DNA from: Heterocephalus glaber | Lineage: Eukaryota; Chordata; Mammalia; Rodentia; Bathyergidae | Assembly: GCF_000247695.1 (NCBI RefSeq) | Contig: NW_004624848.1 | Span: 5,706,080 to 5,770,079, forward strand | Direction: 5' to 3' | Length of the DNA: 64,000 nucleotides | Program-made: the position numbers and the translations under genes | Notes under the pieces: model-generated | Seen by the model: the letters and a program-made list of their open reading frames with translations, nothing else | The model's database searches: none | What the model was told of the DNA's origin: nothing | Shown here: positions 35,201-47,199 of the stretch, piece after piece | Layout: each line of letters starts with the position of its first letter | Position numbering within the stretch: position 1 is the stretch's first letter

Positions 35201-35984
35201 TCTCTCTGTGAGGTGTAAAACAGCAGGCTCTCGTTATCACAGAAGACATAAAATGGTTCAGTCTAATGTGAGAATTAGAAGAAGTTTCATAAATCTATGA
35301 GTACGAAGTGATCTTTATCTTACATAAACTGATTAATTGCTCATATTTCTGGAATGAAAGTGTTTCTCTTTAGTATGAGGCTTGAAATCTAAAATACTCC
35401 TGGATTGTTTTTATCTGTAACATAATTTTTGAGAAGTTGATGACACTGCTATTGTTATGTAGTTACATTCAGACATTTGATATGTTTTCCACTTCGTGTT
35501 GGTTTGACAGAAAATCTCATTACTGTTCAGTGCTGCTTACCTACTTCCTCGATGCTTAATTTTATTGATCCATTTCTACGTGCAAAATTCTGTTGAATTT
35601 TTATCTGAAGTCCCTATCCCAAGGAAAAAAAATATATTACCATCTTTCTGGCACAGACTTTTAATTCATATGGAAAACAATTTTATTAGTTGAAACTATA
35701 CAAAGTAATAAGTAAAAACTACTTTTAGCCGTGCTTCACTGTCATGCCCTACTCATAAAGACAGTTAACAGCTCGGATTTTATTCTGCCAGATGTTTGTA
35801 TTATATACTCATTAATATTTATACATGTATTTATGCATAACGTACAATACTCAGAGTATTACACTTCAGAACTTCATATTACATAATATGTTAAATAAAA
35901 TTTCATATTATTTAATATGAATGTTCATATCACAGTATGTCTTGTGCTCATTTCCATGCCCTTGAATGAAAGCCTAGCTCCTTC
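32234..35984. other. 3.7-kb AT-rich stretch without recognised repeats
   Basis: I recognise no SINE, LINE, LTR or gene, apart from a weak MIR-like phrase near 34386. A stretch this long without repeats is unusual in this window. It could be simple unique DNA, or could have been kept free of insertions by function; sequence alone does not decide. Confidence 0.4.
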
Positions 35985-36260
35985 TTTCTAAAGCTTCACA
36001 GGGTGATGCAGCAGGAAGAGGTACAGGTCCTCTTTCAGATACGTCATGTCCTTTGGACGAGAGGACCCCAAGCCTGCGTGAGCTGCTCGGGTTCCCCTTG
36101 AGAGGCACAGAGACGGATGCTTGGAGGCGAGGCTCCAGGTGGGGTGCGGCTCCAGGTGAAGTGCTCCTGCCCCCGCCCCCGTGAGGTAAGCCCGGTCCTC
36201 GCGCTGTAGAACCAGACCAGAGCACACCCTGCTGTGGCACACAGAGTTCAGGCCGACATG
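35985..36260. other. GC-rich patch
   Basis: A sharp 275-bp island of moderate GC with several CpG, embedded in AT-rich DNA. Overlapping minus-strand frames here have no recognisable domain. It may be an old LTR or an exon-like block; unidentified. Confidence 0.35.
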
Positions 36261-36827
36261 GAGAAGAAGCTCTGCTGGCTCAGGGACCTCAGCATCACAG
36301 CCGCGCTTCCATCAGCTCAGTTTTGGCACCAATTGATCCTACGTTGGTCAGCCATCGTTTCGCTGTTGGCATGGTTCTGCTAATATCGATTTCTAAATTT
36401 GCTCTGATTCAATAACTGCTTAGACGCCATCATCGTAAGAGTTAAAATCTAGGTTTTTAAGTATTTTATATTTCATATTTCAAGAAAACATATAAAAATC
36501 TAAGAGTTATAATAATTTGATTTTCTTTAAGAAGTCATTTTCTGTACAGCTGTGAGAAACACTAGCATTAAGATTATACAATCTCTAGTTGCTGTGTGTT
36601 ATACATTAAGGTACTGAGACAGTGTATGACATCTCATTTTAAACACTTTAATGTCGAAAGTAAAAATGAAGGCATGTACGTTTTCCTAAGAAGAGAAGAA
36701 AATAGAGTAAAACAAAGGAAGAATTTTTCAACATTGACAACCCACACAAAAATATACAATGTACAGTCTATTTCGCTAATGACAGTGTAATTTATTTACT
36801 GTTTTACCCAATGTCTACAATATTTTG

Positions 36828-36945
36828 ATTAAAATATATTAATAAATATGTATAAATAAATATATGTATAAATAATATGTAATAAATATGTGTATAATAT
36901 GTAATAGATATGTGTATAAATAATATGTAAAATAAATATATGCAT
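36828..36945. repeat. AT-rich tandem-like repeat
   Basis: Variants of 'aaatatgtataaat' and 'aataatatgtaa' recur irregularly over about 120 bp. It is a low-complexity array with no fixed unit. Confidence 0.75.
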
Positions 36946-37107
36946 TAACAAATGTAAGGGTTAATTACAGATAATCTTACATTGTACATAAATATATTAT
37001 TTTTCCTGCATAATATGTATATTTTAATGACAAATGTTTTGGGAGAAGACTTGAAAAATTAGTTTAACAAATAAAGCATTAAATTCCTTAGGGAAAAGTT
37101 GTTTAAA

Positions 37108-37214
37108 TTTTTTTTTTTTTTTTTTTTTTTTTGGTACCAGGGTACCAGGGATCGAACTCGGGTCCTTCTGCTTGCGAGGCAGGCAGCGGAACCACTGAGC
37201 TAAATCCCTAGCCC
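37108..37214 (-). mobile_element. ID SINE (GGTACC variant) with duplicated 3' end
   Basis: A poly-T run of about 25 leads into ggtaccag at 37133-37140, repeated immediately at 37141-37148, then the complement of the B box (gatcgaactc) and of the A-box region ('actgagctaaatccct'). The element is on the minus strand. The doubled ggtaccag is a tandem duplication at the junction with the tail. Duplicated flanks are not clear beside the poly-T. Confidence 0.92.
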
Positions 37215-37959
37215 TAATTTTAATATAGAGTGAATCATTTAAGATATTTATTTCAATACTTTTACACAAATAAAAATTATTCAGGCTCTCTGCACTTGTA
37301 AAGATTCAGGAAAAGAGCAGGATTGCGGGAATGGCAGGACAAGACCCTCCAACAAGTGCCAACATTCATGTTTCAGAACCCTGGAATTAGCAAAAGGGCT
37401 GCAATGGTCTGAGGCTATTAATCAAGAATGACAGAAACCCCTTTATAGAAACAGTGAATTCAGACCACTCTAGCTGGCCCTTTTCCCCACATTTCTATCC
37501 TCAACTCCATAACCATCTGCAAAATTTTAGCCTCCATCCACGAAAGGTGGGGAAGTTGGGATCCCAAGAGAGAAGCCAGAGTGCAGCTAGTTCGGCAGCC
37601 TGTCCTTGGGAATCATCACTTTGATGGACTGGACACACATAGTGAATGCCAGTCACAGAGCCAACTGTCTTAGATTTTACCGTGAGCTGCTCGACAAATT
37701 CCCCAGCCACAAGAGAAGGTGTTGAAAAGTTGTCAACAGTTATACAACATGGCAGTTCAATGGCAATAACACAAGCTGGGACAAACAAGAATAAACGATG
37801 TTAGGAGGAGCATGGGAGAAATAAGACAAACAAGATGGCTTTGAATTCTAAGGCGCTAAAGGACCGCGTGCATGCACAAGGCTGCATACACACTACGAGA
37901 AGCCTGAAGAGTTGACTGGTGCCTCCCTGTCCGTCTTGTGATGACATACAAGTCATATG

Positions 37960-40190
37960 TGAAAGCAGAATTATAAACTATGTAAGCATACCTTAAGTGA
38001 ATGAGTCAATCCAGAAACTGGGCACCTTTACAAAGACAAGAAGATTTATTGATTTGAGACCTGAAGAAAATATTTGTCCAACCATTACCTATTAACTAAA
38101 TGAGCAGAAATGGTCTACATAAACTTTTGGAAATTCAGGAGTCATTTCAAGAGGATCACTAAACAATCAACAAATAAAAAGCCAACTCCAAGAACAAAAG
38201 CATTGAAAGAGGGGCATACAATATACAAGCTTACCATTTATGCTATCCAAAAGACAGAATTTTGATAAAAATATTTTAAGAAAAGTAATAAAACCATACA
38301 TTATATTATTACATATATCAAGAAAGAAGCCAAAAGAAATATTTTCTAAGAGGAATAGATGATGGCTTTACTAGACAAAGATTTTAAATTAGTTATTTTT
38401 AATGTTTCTCTTTTACGAGAAAACCCAAAGTATAAATCAAATGAAGAGCAAAATAAAAGATAGATAACAAGAAACAGGGATATATAATATAATATAGTAA
38501 TATATAATATAATTTTTACAGGGATTTTTTTTTTAAAGATTAGCTTACAGTATCGGAGGCTGGATAGTCCGCTAAGCCCATTTACATGATTGAGAACCAG
38601 CGACTCCATTAGCTAATCAGACCAAGGAGCTGGAAGCCTCAGAATTAAAGAAACCTATCCCAGGCCAAGGTTGGAGGCTGGGAAGGTCCACAGAGTCCAT
38701 GATGCGAATCCCATCAGAGACTGCAGAAGCTGGGGTCTGAGCTCCACAAGTGATACAAGCAGCAAAGTTACATCCAAGAAGCATCCTGCTGGCAAGGTGG
38801 GCTGTCTCCCCACTTCTGATTTCTCTTCCAGGGGGTGCAAACCCATTGGATGATGCCACCCACAGTCGGGGTGGTCTCCTCCCCTTGGGGTGCTGGGCCA
38901 CCTGCCAAAGACACCCGACTCACCCACAAGTGGGCTTTGCTAGTCTCTCAGATATTTTCCAGTAAGATGATAATCAACACCAAACTTCACACCACAGGAC
39001 CAAAGGAAAGGTGGTACTGACATGTCAGCAAATACACCAGTGAGAAACATAAATTCTAGAAATGAATAGAAAAGAAATTATGAATTTTAAAAATTCATTA
39101 TTAAATCACTAGAGAGAATAAATAACAAATTTGTTTACTGAAGAATATCTAGTCTGAGGAGCACAGAGAGGAGGGGCCGGTTGCATGGGGGAGCTTCATG
39201 GCAGGTTGCCGGTATACACATACAAAAGTGGGAAAAGGGGCAGGGAAAGGCAGAAAGACTGTGGAGGAATGATGGTCAGAAACCTTCATACCTAACTGAG
39301 ACTCTGACTTATGCATTCAAAATGTTTGAAATCTTATAATAGTGTACATTTTAAAATGTCCTACCTTGACATGCCATAGCCAAGCTGTAAAAGGGCAGAC
39401 ACAGAGACACTTGTGAGAGCAATGTAAAACGAGTGCTGGCAACCTCTAATGGGTCCTGAGCAGCAAGACTCCCCTGGAGAGCCGGAGCAGGGGAGACCAG
39501 GCAGCTCTGTTCTAGTTGCTGGTCATGCAGGGGCATGGGGCACGCACCCTACTTCCAGCAAAGACCCACTCAGAACTGAAGATGAGTAAAGACATTCCCC
39601 AGAATGAAATTCTTTCCAAAGCAGAAGAATGTAAGGTTAGGAGACTTGTACTGTAACAAATGTTAAGAAGAGTATTTCAGGCAAAAGTGAAAGGAGACTA
39701 GAAAGTAACTTCAACCTATCTACAGAAATACATCTCTCTGCTAAAGGCAACCATGTAGACAAACAGAAGATATGGTAAGCAGATATTATTCTTTTATATT
39801 ACTTTTCCATCTGAGTTAAAGAAAATGACTGCACAAAGGGCTATATATGAATTATGAGTTAGGGTAAAAGAGAATGTAATTTGTATGACATAGCACAGAA
39901 AAAGACTGGAGAAAACTATTATTATTAAAAATAAGTTAATATTGATCTGAGCGATATAGTTTCATATAAAATGTAAATAATAATCCTAGGGAAATCACCA
40001 AGAAAATATCTCAAAATACATAATAAAAGCAAACCTGGAATTAAAATTGACAAAAATATTTAATGCAAACATGGGCAGTAAGGTAGGAATAGAACACAGA
40101 AAAACTAAGTTATATACATAAATAACAATATGACAAGCAATCTGAATTTCTCTTAAATCAGCAGTGCATTCTAATCAAAAGTCAAATTTG
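37960..40190 (+). mobile_element. ancient L1/HAL1-like 5' and ORF1-region sequence, interrupted
   Basis: Scattered blocks resemble the 5' and ORF1-to-ORF2 spacer part of old L1 or HAL1 elements: 'ctagacaaagattttaaat' (about 38371), and 'agaagaatgtaaggttag' followed by 'caggcaaaagtgaaagg' (about 39622-39692). A different, LTR-like sequence interrupts it at about 38525-38995. No frame survives. The match is from memory and only moderately secure. Confidence 0.45.
38525..38995 (-). mobile_element. probable LTR-like insertion, minus strand
   Basis: Read in reverse, it contains 'gtgggtggcatcatccaatg' (about 38841-38860) and 'ttcccagcctccaacctt' (about 38669-38686), and ends near 'tactgtaagctaatcttt' before an A-rich end (about 38530). 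This is the layout of rodent LTR or MaLR-type sequence. GC is much higher than in the flanking L1-like DNA. Minus-strand frames (38617-38901, 38655-38927) fall inside and are not credible genes. Confidence 0.4.
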
Positions 40191-40419
40191 TTTTCTAAAA
40201 GGGTAGAAGAAAGTGACAAATCTTTAGCAACACTAATAACAACAAGATATGTTAATTGAATACAATCAGAAACCAGTCCCTCCTTCTAAAAGCATATGTA
40301 GCTGTGAACTCATCAGGGTTAATCCAGTGATAAGCCTTGCACTCCAGTGGGCCAATTACCATCCAATAACACTACCAATGAACACCTCAAACTGGGGCGG
40401 GGCATTTTAGATAGAAACA

Positions 40420-40863
40420 CTCCACAGTATTATTCTTCTGTGAAAAATTAAAAAATTAATCTTATAGAAGTAGGGAATTGGGCCGGGGATTTAGCTCAGT
40501 GGTTCTGCTGCCTGCTTTGCAAGCACAAGGACCCAAGTTTGATAACCGGTACCAAAAAAAAGAAAGGGAATTATGGCTACCAGTGGCAGGGGGGCTTAGG
40601 TGGGGTGTGGCTGCTTTTTAGGGGATACATAATTACAGTTATACAGAAATAATTCAAGAGATCTGTTGTACAGCATAGTGCCTACAGTGAATGCAGCTAT
40701 GCTATATTCTTGAAAAATGCAAAAAGACTTAAGTGCTCTCACCACAAAACTGTATCAAATAATGCATTAATTAATTAGCTACTTGACTATTTCACAGTGT
40801 ATATATACTTCAAAACATCATGTTTTACATGATAAATCCATACAATTTTATCTATCACTTTTC
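40420..40863 (+). mobile_element. L1 3' UTR (L1M-like) with nested ID
   Basis: The L1M-type 3' UTR order is readable around an ID insertion: 'tatggctaccagtggcag', 'caagagatctgttgtacag' (about 40653), 'agtgctctcaccacaaaac' (about 40731), 'caaaacatcatgttttac' (about 40811) and a final 'atccatacaattttatc'. Confidence 0.8.
40480..40564 (+). mobile_element. ID SINE (GGTACC variant) nested in L1
   Basis: GGGCCGGGGATTTAGCTCAG head, a degraded B box (gtttgataacc), CGGTACC end and A tail. It is flanked by a perfect 8-bp duplication agggaatt at 40472-40479 and 40565-40572. Confidence 0.94.
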
Positions 40864-41310
40864 AAGAAAGTGAAGTAAAATATAAAGACAGATGTTGGTA
40901 GAATGAGAAAAAAATGTATCCACTTATATGTTATCTGCATGAAAACACTTAATATTCCATTGCATAGATAGTTTAAAAGTTAGAAGGCAAATATACACCA
41001 TGCAAATAACCACGAGAGCTAGAATGGCTCTACTAATACCAGGCAAAATGAAATTTGAGAAAAAAATGATAGAGATTTTCAAAAGTATGCTTTAAATAAT
41101 AAAAGGGTCAAAACATCACAGAGATAAAATAATTATGAATATAATTCTTTCTTTAAAAACTCTAAAATGTGTGCATCAAACACTGGGAGAACTGGAGATA
41201 AACCATGATAATTGGGGACTTTAAGCTCAATTTTCCATAAAAGAACAAATTTGGCAGATGATTAGCAAACTGAATACAAGACAACTAAAATTACAAACCA
41301 ATTACATGAA
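40863..41310 (+). mobile_element. ancient L1 ORF2 endonuclease-region remnant
   Basis: The sequence follows old L1 ORF2 through 'gctagaatggctctactaat' (about 41019-41038) to 'ataattggggactttaag', which would encode a decayed form of the GDFN endonuclease motif. It appears to continue at 42300 after a later L1 insertion. Confidence 0.7.
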
Positions 41311-42265
41311 CAAAACAACCAACAGAGTGAAGAGACAACCTACAAAAGGGGAAATAAGTTTTTGTCAGCTGTTCCCTGTATGGAAGACCAACTTGCAGAC
41401 TATGTAAAGAATTCAAAAAATCAGACTCCCCACAAATAGAAGACCCAGGCAAAAAAGGGCAATGGAAATGAAAGGCACTTCTCAGAAGAAGTTTAAATGG
41501 TTAATAAAAGTATGAAAAAATTTCACAGTGGTGACCATTAGAGAAATACAAATTAGGGTTAACCCTAAACAACACTAAGATTCTATTTCACTCCAGAAGG
41601 AATGGTCATCATCAAGAAATTAGAGAACAGGCGATGCTAGCGATGCTGCAGGGAAAAAGAAAACTGTCTACATTGTTGGTGGGAATGACAACTAGTACAA
41701 GTATGGAAATAAGTATAGAAACCTCTAAAAACTAAAACGAGAAGTTCCAGTCAATCCTGCTATGTTTCAGAGAAACTGTCATATTAAATTGGTACATAAG
41801 TACCATGTTTATAGCAGCATAATTCATAGCACTGGTAGCTCAATCTCGGAAGTGGCCTGTACTCTATGTCCATCAACAGTTGAATTGATAAAGAAAATGT
41901 GATATTTATAAACAATTTAATAGTATTCTGCCACAAAGAAGAATAAACTTGAGGCATTTGTAGCAACATAGATGCACCCTGAGACTATAATATTAATTGA
42001 AATAAATCAGACATGCAAGCTTAAGTATTGCATGGTTTCTCTTATATAAGAAACTAAAATATAAATAAAGAGAAAATAAAAGATAGACAATTGAAATGAG
42101 AGATAGATTTTTTTGCAAGTGGGAAGTGGACAAAGAGTTGGAAGGAGGAGTGTGGAAGAGATGGCAAGGGAATGAAAAAAGAATCAAGATGTGTTATGGA
42201 CTTCCACTGGCTCCCCATGAGGAATGTAAACATTATGTGCTGAAATGAACTAATAAAAAATAACA
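41311..42265 (+). mobile_element. later L1 3' end inserted into the older L1
   Basis: It starts at 'caaccaacagagtgaagag' (about 41317) and runs through 'acattgttggtgggaatg' (about 41670) and 'catcaacagttgaattgat' (about 41872) to a purine-rich 3' UTR and 'gaactaataaaaaataac' (to about 42264). It is 5'-truncated. I could not establish target-site duplications. The minus-strand frame at 42054-42422 is a shadow of its polypurine 3' UTR. Confidence 0.8.
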
Positions 42266-42299
42266 AGCGGAAAAAGTGAAAAATAAATTGAAATTGTAC

Positions 42300-43180
42300 T
42301 AAAAAAGAAAAAGACAAATCTATACAATACTCATGAGAATGCATATTCCTTTCAAGTGCCCGTGGAACATTCTCCAGATAGATCATAAGATAAATAAATC
42401 CCAGTAAACTGACCCTGTGCAAACCATGTTCCCTGATAGCAATGGAATTAAGATGAAATCAACAATAAAGAAGACTGGAAATCTGTAATTGTGTGGAATT
42501 TTTAAATACCTAAAAATAGCAAAAGAGTCAATGAATAAATCATAAGGCACATTTATTCTACATGAATTAAAACGAGTACACAGTATAATAGGCTCATTAA
42601 ATGCTGGTAAGTTGTTGTTTACTCTGAAACTTAGAGCTAAAAATACCTATACTAAAAAGAAATAGATTTTAAAAATCTACCTTTTCACCCGAACAAAATA
42701 CAAAATGTAAATCAAACCTTTCAGTAGAAAGAAGTAGAACATCTCAGGGCAGAAATATGTAAAATAGAAAAAAAATAGAGAAAATCAGTAAAACTAAAAG
42801 CTAGACCTTTAAAAATATTGACAAAATAGATGCACTACCAGTACTAGCTAGACTAACTAAAGAAAAATAAAGTTTCACATTAACATTGGGAATGGAAGAA
42901 GGCACAAACTAAAGTTATAGGGAAATACTGTCAATAACTGTGTACCAAAAGTTATATAACCAAAAGGATCCCAGGAAACACCAGCAAAACTGAGTTAAGA
43001 ATAATGGAAATTATGAGTACACCTACAAAATTTAAGATTAAATTAATACATTTAAAATTTTCCACAAAGAAAAATCCAGGCAGAAATGGCTCTAATGGTC
43101 AATTCTAAGAAACATTTAAAAATATTTGATGCTAATTCTTTTCAACCTGTTCCAAAAATATAAGACAAGAGATAGTTTCT
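42300..43180 (+). mobile_element. ancient L1 ORF2 remnant, continuation of 40863-41310
   Basis: 'tcaagtgcccgtggaacatt' (about 42352-42371) picks up the ORF2 text that broke off near 41310, and the segment runs to about 43180. Frameshifts and stops are frequent. Confidence 0.75.
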
Positions 43181-43863
43181 CCACTAATTCTATAAGTCCA
43201 ATATTTCCCTGCTACCAAACAAGACAGAAATTTTCTATTTCTGTATCCCAATTTTACAAATGTAGTCTTGATTTAATAGCAAAGAAGGTAAGGAATTCAG
43301 ACTCATTAGCAAACTATTCATCTGCGTGCTTTAAATTTAGTTTGCCTCTGACAAAAACAATTGGAAATCACTGCTTCAAAGTTTCTTTCTGTTATACAAT
43401 GTTGCCTAAAAGTAATGATCCATGATAAAAGCTACAAATTATTTCAAACTATTTAATGTCAAAAACAGATTTCCATAGTGATGATGAATGTATAAACCTT
43501 ATCTATCATTTTTAATCTTAAAAATGAGAATACAAAAATGGTAGGTTATTTTATTCCTTTTCAACAAAGAGCTTCATGTTACCTTCTTAGAAATGGTAAA
43601 TTTAATCATGATAACACTGTATACCAAAATCTAAAGATATTGTTTATGAAGCTATTTCTTTTTTTTCAGTCAGTAACAGGAAGAGGCATTGAATAGTAAT
43701 GACACCTGGAGCTGCTACTGATTCACGGGTTGAAAGGAAAATTAAGTCTTTTTCTGTAATTAGCCCTAATAGCCTTCTAATAGAAGTAGGATGTGTGAAC
43801 AGAATTACAGGAGGGGAACCTAGAAGCAATTTAGGTAAGTGTCAAGCATAAATTATGCCTGAG
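43181..43863. other. unassigned DNA
   Basis: No gene or repeat recognised. Confidence 0.3.
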
Positions 43864-43940
43864 GGCTTGGATTCTAACACCCTGGCTATGTCAGAAAGAG
43901 TTGGCATAATTAAACCCATGTGTAAAATGAGACTTTGATT
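43864..43940 (+). mobile_element. possible MIR SINE fragment
   Basis: 'ggcttggattctaacaccc' followed at the right distance by 'catgtgtaaaatgagactt' recalls the core and distal part of MIR. Short and diverged. Confidence 0.4.
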
Positions 43941-45697
43941 ATAAAGACCACCTTATTGCATGAAACAACATTGGAAGAATCGCCCCTGAAAGTAGCTGGC
44001 TTTAATATATATACATGCATGCCCGTTCTCTTCATAATCACAGTACTAAATGCGTTTAAAATTTATACAGAGAAGAGAAAGCACACTGCAAATAACAGCG
44101 TATGTATCCTGGGAACCCAGCAGTTGGGCTGAGAGATACCTCGGTCCCACACAAACTGTGGGCTGCACCGCACCCATTTCTGCGGGCGCCATGCTGATTG
44201 AGCTCCATGACCTGCAACACTGCTGATTTCTGCAGTTTGGTTCAAATAAGTTCAGTAAATATAGATTTACTCACTAGCTCATAAAATCGTCACCACGTAT
44301 CTCATTTAAGTAAAATGAGAAGTTAAAGAAGAAATATAAGCAAATAATTATCTAATTAATGCACATTAAATTTTAAAACTAATTTATCTGCATATTACTT
44401 TTTATCAATTATTTCTTTCCTTTTTTGCATCAGGGGTAATTTTAGCCCATAAAAGAAAAAATTCTTTCTGTTTTGTAATCAGTTTCATGAATGTGCAAGA
44501 GAAAAGGAAGCAAATGAAGAGCCGTGGAGATGAGAGATTGATTTGTCATCTTCACAGAGTTTGATCTGTACCAAGGAAATGAAATATGTCTCACAGAAAG
44601 GGGGAAAATCCTGAAAAAATTAACACAATTAAATTTCTCTCTTCTTACGTGGAGTAAGAGTTCATATTCAGTCAATTTGATTAACAAGAAATGAAGTAAA
44701 TATTATATATTTTCATACCTACTTTTGTGGTACAAATTCTTACTTGTTCTTAGTTGTGTTGCTGCCGGCCAATGCTCAGAACATGACTACTAGCATTCCT
44801 TACTACTCAGTACTTACAGAGATGCAGAACTAAATGCAGTGTAGGAGTGGGAAAAGACAGGAGTAGCAAGAAAAGTTATCAGAGACAAACTGCAATTTTA
44901 TACTGAGTAAAATACAAAGAGAACAAACGCAGAGATATAGGACAAAGGAAACAGGCACAGAGGGATTTGTAATAAAATACAGCTTCAAAGAGGTATGTAG
45001 ATAAAAAAGGAGGATAGAATGTAGACAAATGAATTCAAAGAAAAGTAAAAAAGCAACAAGAAACTACATATCGATTGAATTATATTTAAATATTTGTACT
45101 TGAGTCATTGAGATTTAAGCACACAGATGTTACTAATTACATAAAATGTCTTCAAATGCAGATTATTTCTAAAGTGTTTTCAATTATTTTGAATGTTGTA
45201 GCCTTATTACATGCTTTTATATACTTTTAAGATTCAAAATTCTATAAAACAAAATTTAGTATTTAAATATATACTTTTATAAAGGAAGTACTAAACTTTC
45301 ATTCTCAAAATGATTAAATTTTATCTGCCTGGTTAAATTTTAGCTAAGTATAATTCACTAATATTGCCTCCTGTATAATTATCCCAAGGTATAACAAAGA
45401 CCACATTGTTATTCCATTATCAGCAGTGGAAAGAAAACTGTAAGTGCTTATCTAGTTTAATTCTCGGGGAGAACATAGACTAAGAATCAGAGCACGGAAG
45501 GTGGTTTCCAGGAAGTCAGAGCTGTGTTTTGTGTGTGCCCTGTCCACGGCCCTATTGTATTGAAACGTCTGGGGTCTATGGATCAGCGAATGCATGAGTT
45601 AGCCACTGCATATTCAGGAGGCCCAGGGAGGCAGGCTCTGTGACATTTATGTATTTAGGGAATGCCTGCCTGGATGCATTAAGCAGTCTCCCTTTGT
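43941..45697. other. unassigned AT-rich DNA
   Basis: About 1.75 kb with no gene or repeat I recognise. Confidence 0.35.
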
Positions 45698-45815
45698 GTG
45701 TCATTTAATACTCACAAGCTATTGTGCTGTAGGAACTGCCCTGCTCATTTATAGATTAATCTGAAGTCTGGCGACTCTTGTTCCTCAGGCAAGGTCACAC
45801 TGATTGTCAGTGTCA
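45698..45815 (-). mobile_element. MIR SINE fragment, antisense
   Basis: 'tgtcatttaatactcacaa' (about 45699), 'tcatttatagattaat' (about 45747) and 'caggcaaggtcacactgat' (about 45787) are in the order of an antisense MIR. The plus-strand frames at 45804-46170 to the right have no recognised product. Confidence 0.6.
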
Positions 45816-46507
45816 CAATCAAGTTTCCTGTTAGTTTCCCGGATTTCACCTCTGTCTCTCAGCTGCGTTATGCTTCATTCCCAGTACAAAACAGAATCTT
45901 CAGAACTCAGTGCTGAGGCTTTCCTAGGCTTCAGGAAATCTGCTTTATTAATCCAAACTCAGCTCCCCCCTGGTGAAGAAGGATCATTCTCTAGGTCTCA
46001 CGCTGCTCCTTTGCGTTAAAACTGAACGTGATGCAGACAGGCTCCACAGCAGGCCTGGGAGCAAGTTTCTAGTCCCACCTACAGAGTTGGGGCGACCCAG
46101 CTGTGGGGCGTCACTTCTCATGACTGTACTTAGATCCTTGGAAATGAGATTTGGGTTAAGACATCCCTAAAATCAGTTTAGATGAATCAAAAGTTTTATC
46201 AACATTCCACCTTGGGCATCCAACTCCACAGCATAGCATGCTGTGGATTAAACAGCTGAACACCATATGCCTTTGTGTCCACTTCCATACATTTCACTCA
46301 TGAAGTCTGTTCCTATTCTATAGCTGCCTGGTGAGGCCCTGCCTCCTTGGAACCTTTTAGTCTGTACAAGTTGCCCCTTGTGGATGGGACACTGGAAAAT
46401 TTATTGTATTTGCATTCCAACGTTCTTAAGGCTTTCTTTTTCTACTTTGGTTTTGTTTTATTTTGGTTTGGTTTGGTTTGTTTCAGTTCCCTTCAGTTTG
46501 GTTGTTT

Positions 46508-46610
46508 AGATGCAAGGTCTCACTCTGTAGCCCAGGCTGCCCTCAAACTGTCATCCTCCTGCCTCAGCCTCTGAGTACTAGGACTGTAGCTGGCACCACC
46601 ATGCCGGCGA
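46508..46610 (-). mobile_element. B1-type SINE, antisense
   Basis: The complement of B1 is clear: 'gtctcactctgtagcccagg', 'cctcctgcctcagcctct', 'gagtactaggactgtag', ending 'ccaccatgccggcg'. A GT/GGTTT-rich tract precedes it (46445-46490). The frames at 46347-46684 are shadows of this repeat. Confidence 0.9.
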
Positions 46611-47021
46611 GACCTTCAGGTATGCTTGCCCGTGTCTTCCTGCTTCTCGTGTCTACCACGCTGCATGTGAAGTACAGCACGTAATCTGGAATATGTGTTG
46701 CTGACCAAAGTGGGATGGACAGGAGTAGCCCACATTAATGCCAATCAATATCACATATATTTGTATCTATAAAATTCTATATAAGCATTGATACATATAT
46801 ATAAATTCTCATCTTTAAGTAGACTTATGCATGCGATTTATTGTAATTTATTACACACAGAAAATTATTATTGTTTATTAAATTGAACTTTTCCAAATAA
46901 ATCTTGACTGGCAAGTTTCTTCTCTGAAGAGAAAATTGAGTTTATTGACATTTTAGTCAAATTTTATTTCAACTGTAAGAAATTTCCAAGATAAAAACAC
47001 AGTGGCTAAAATGCAGAGCAA

Positions 47022-47199
47022 GCTGGGTGTGCTGGCACACACCTTTAATTTCAGCATCTGGGAGGCTGAGGCAGGAGGATCCTAACTTTAAGCCTAGCTA
47101 GGGTAATTCAGCAACTTAGCAAGACCTTGCCTCAAAACCAGGCTGGGGTTGTAGCTCAGTGTGAAGGCCCTGGGTTCCATCCCCAGTGATAGAAAAAGA
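47022..47199 (+). mobile_element. dimeric B1+ID SINE (B1-dID type)
   Basis: A 7SL-derived B1 half (47022-47140; GCTGGGTGTGCTGGCACAC to 'caagaccttgcctcaaaacc') is joined directly to an ID half (47141-47188; GGCTGGGGTTGTAGCTCAG to 'gggttccatccccag') and then an A-rich tail. The ID half has lost about 20 bp between its A and B boxes. Such B1-dID fusions are described from squirrel-like rodents and dormice and support a non-murid rodent host. Confidence 0.85.

Noticed and set aside
42054..42422. 122-codon minus-strand frame rich in phenylalanine and serine
   Set aside because: It is the reverse of a purine-rich L1 3' UTR; the composition explains the residues.
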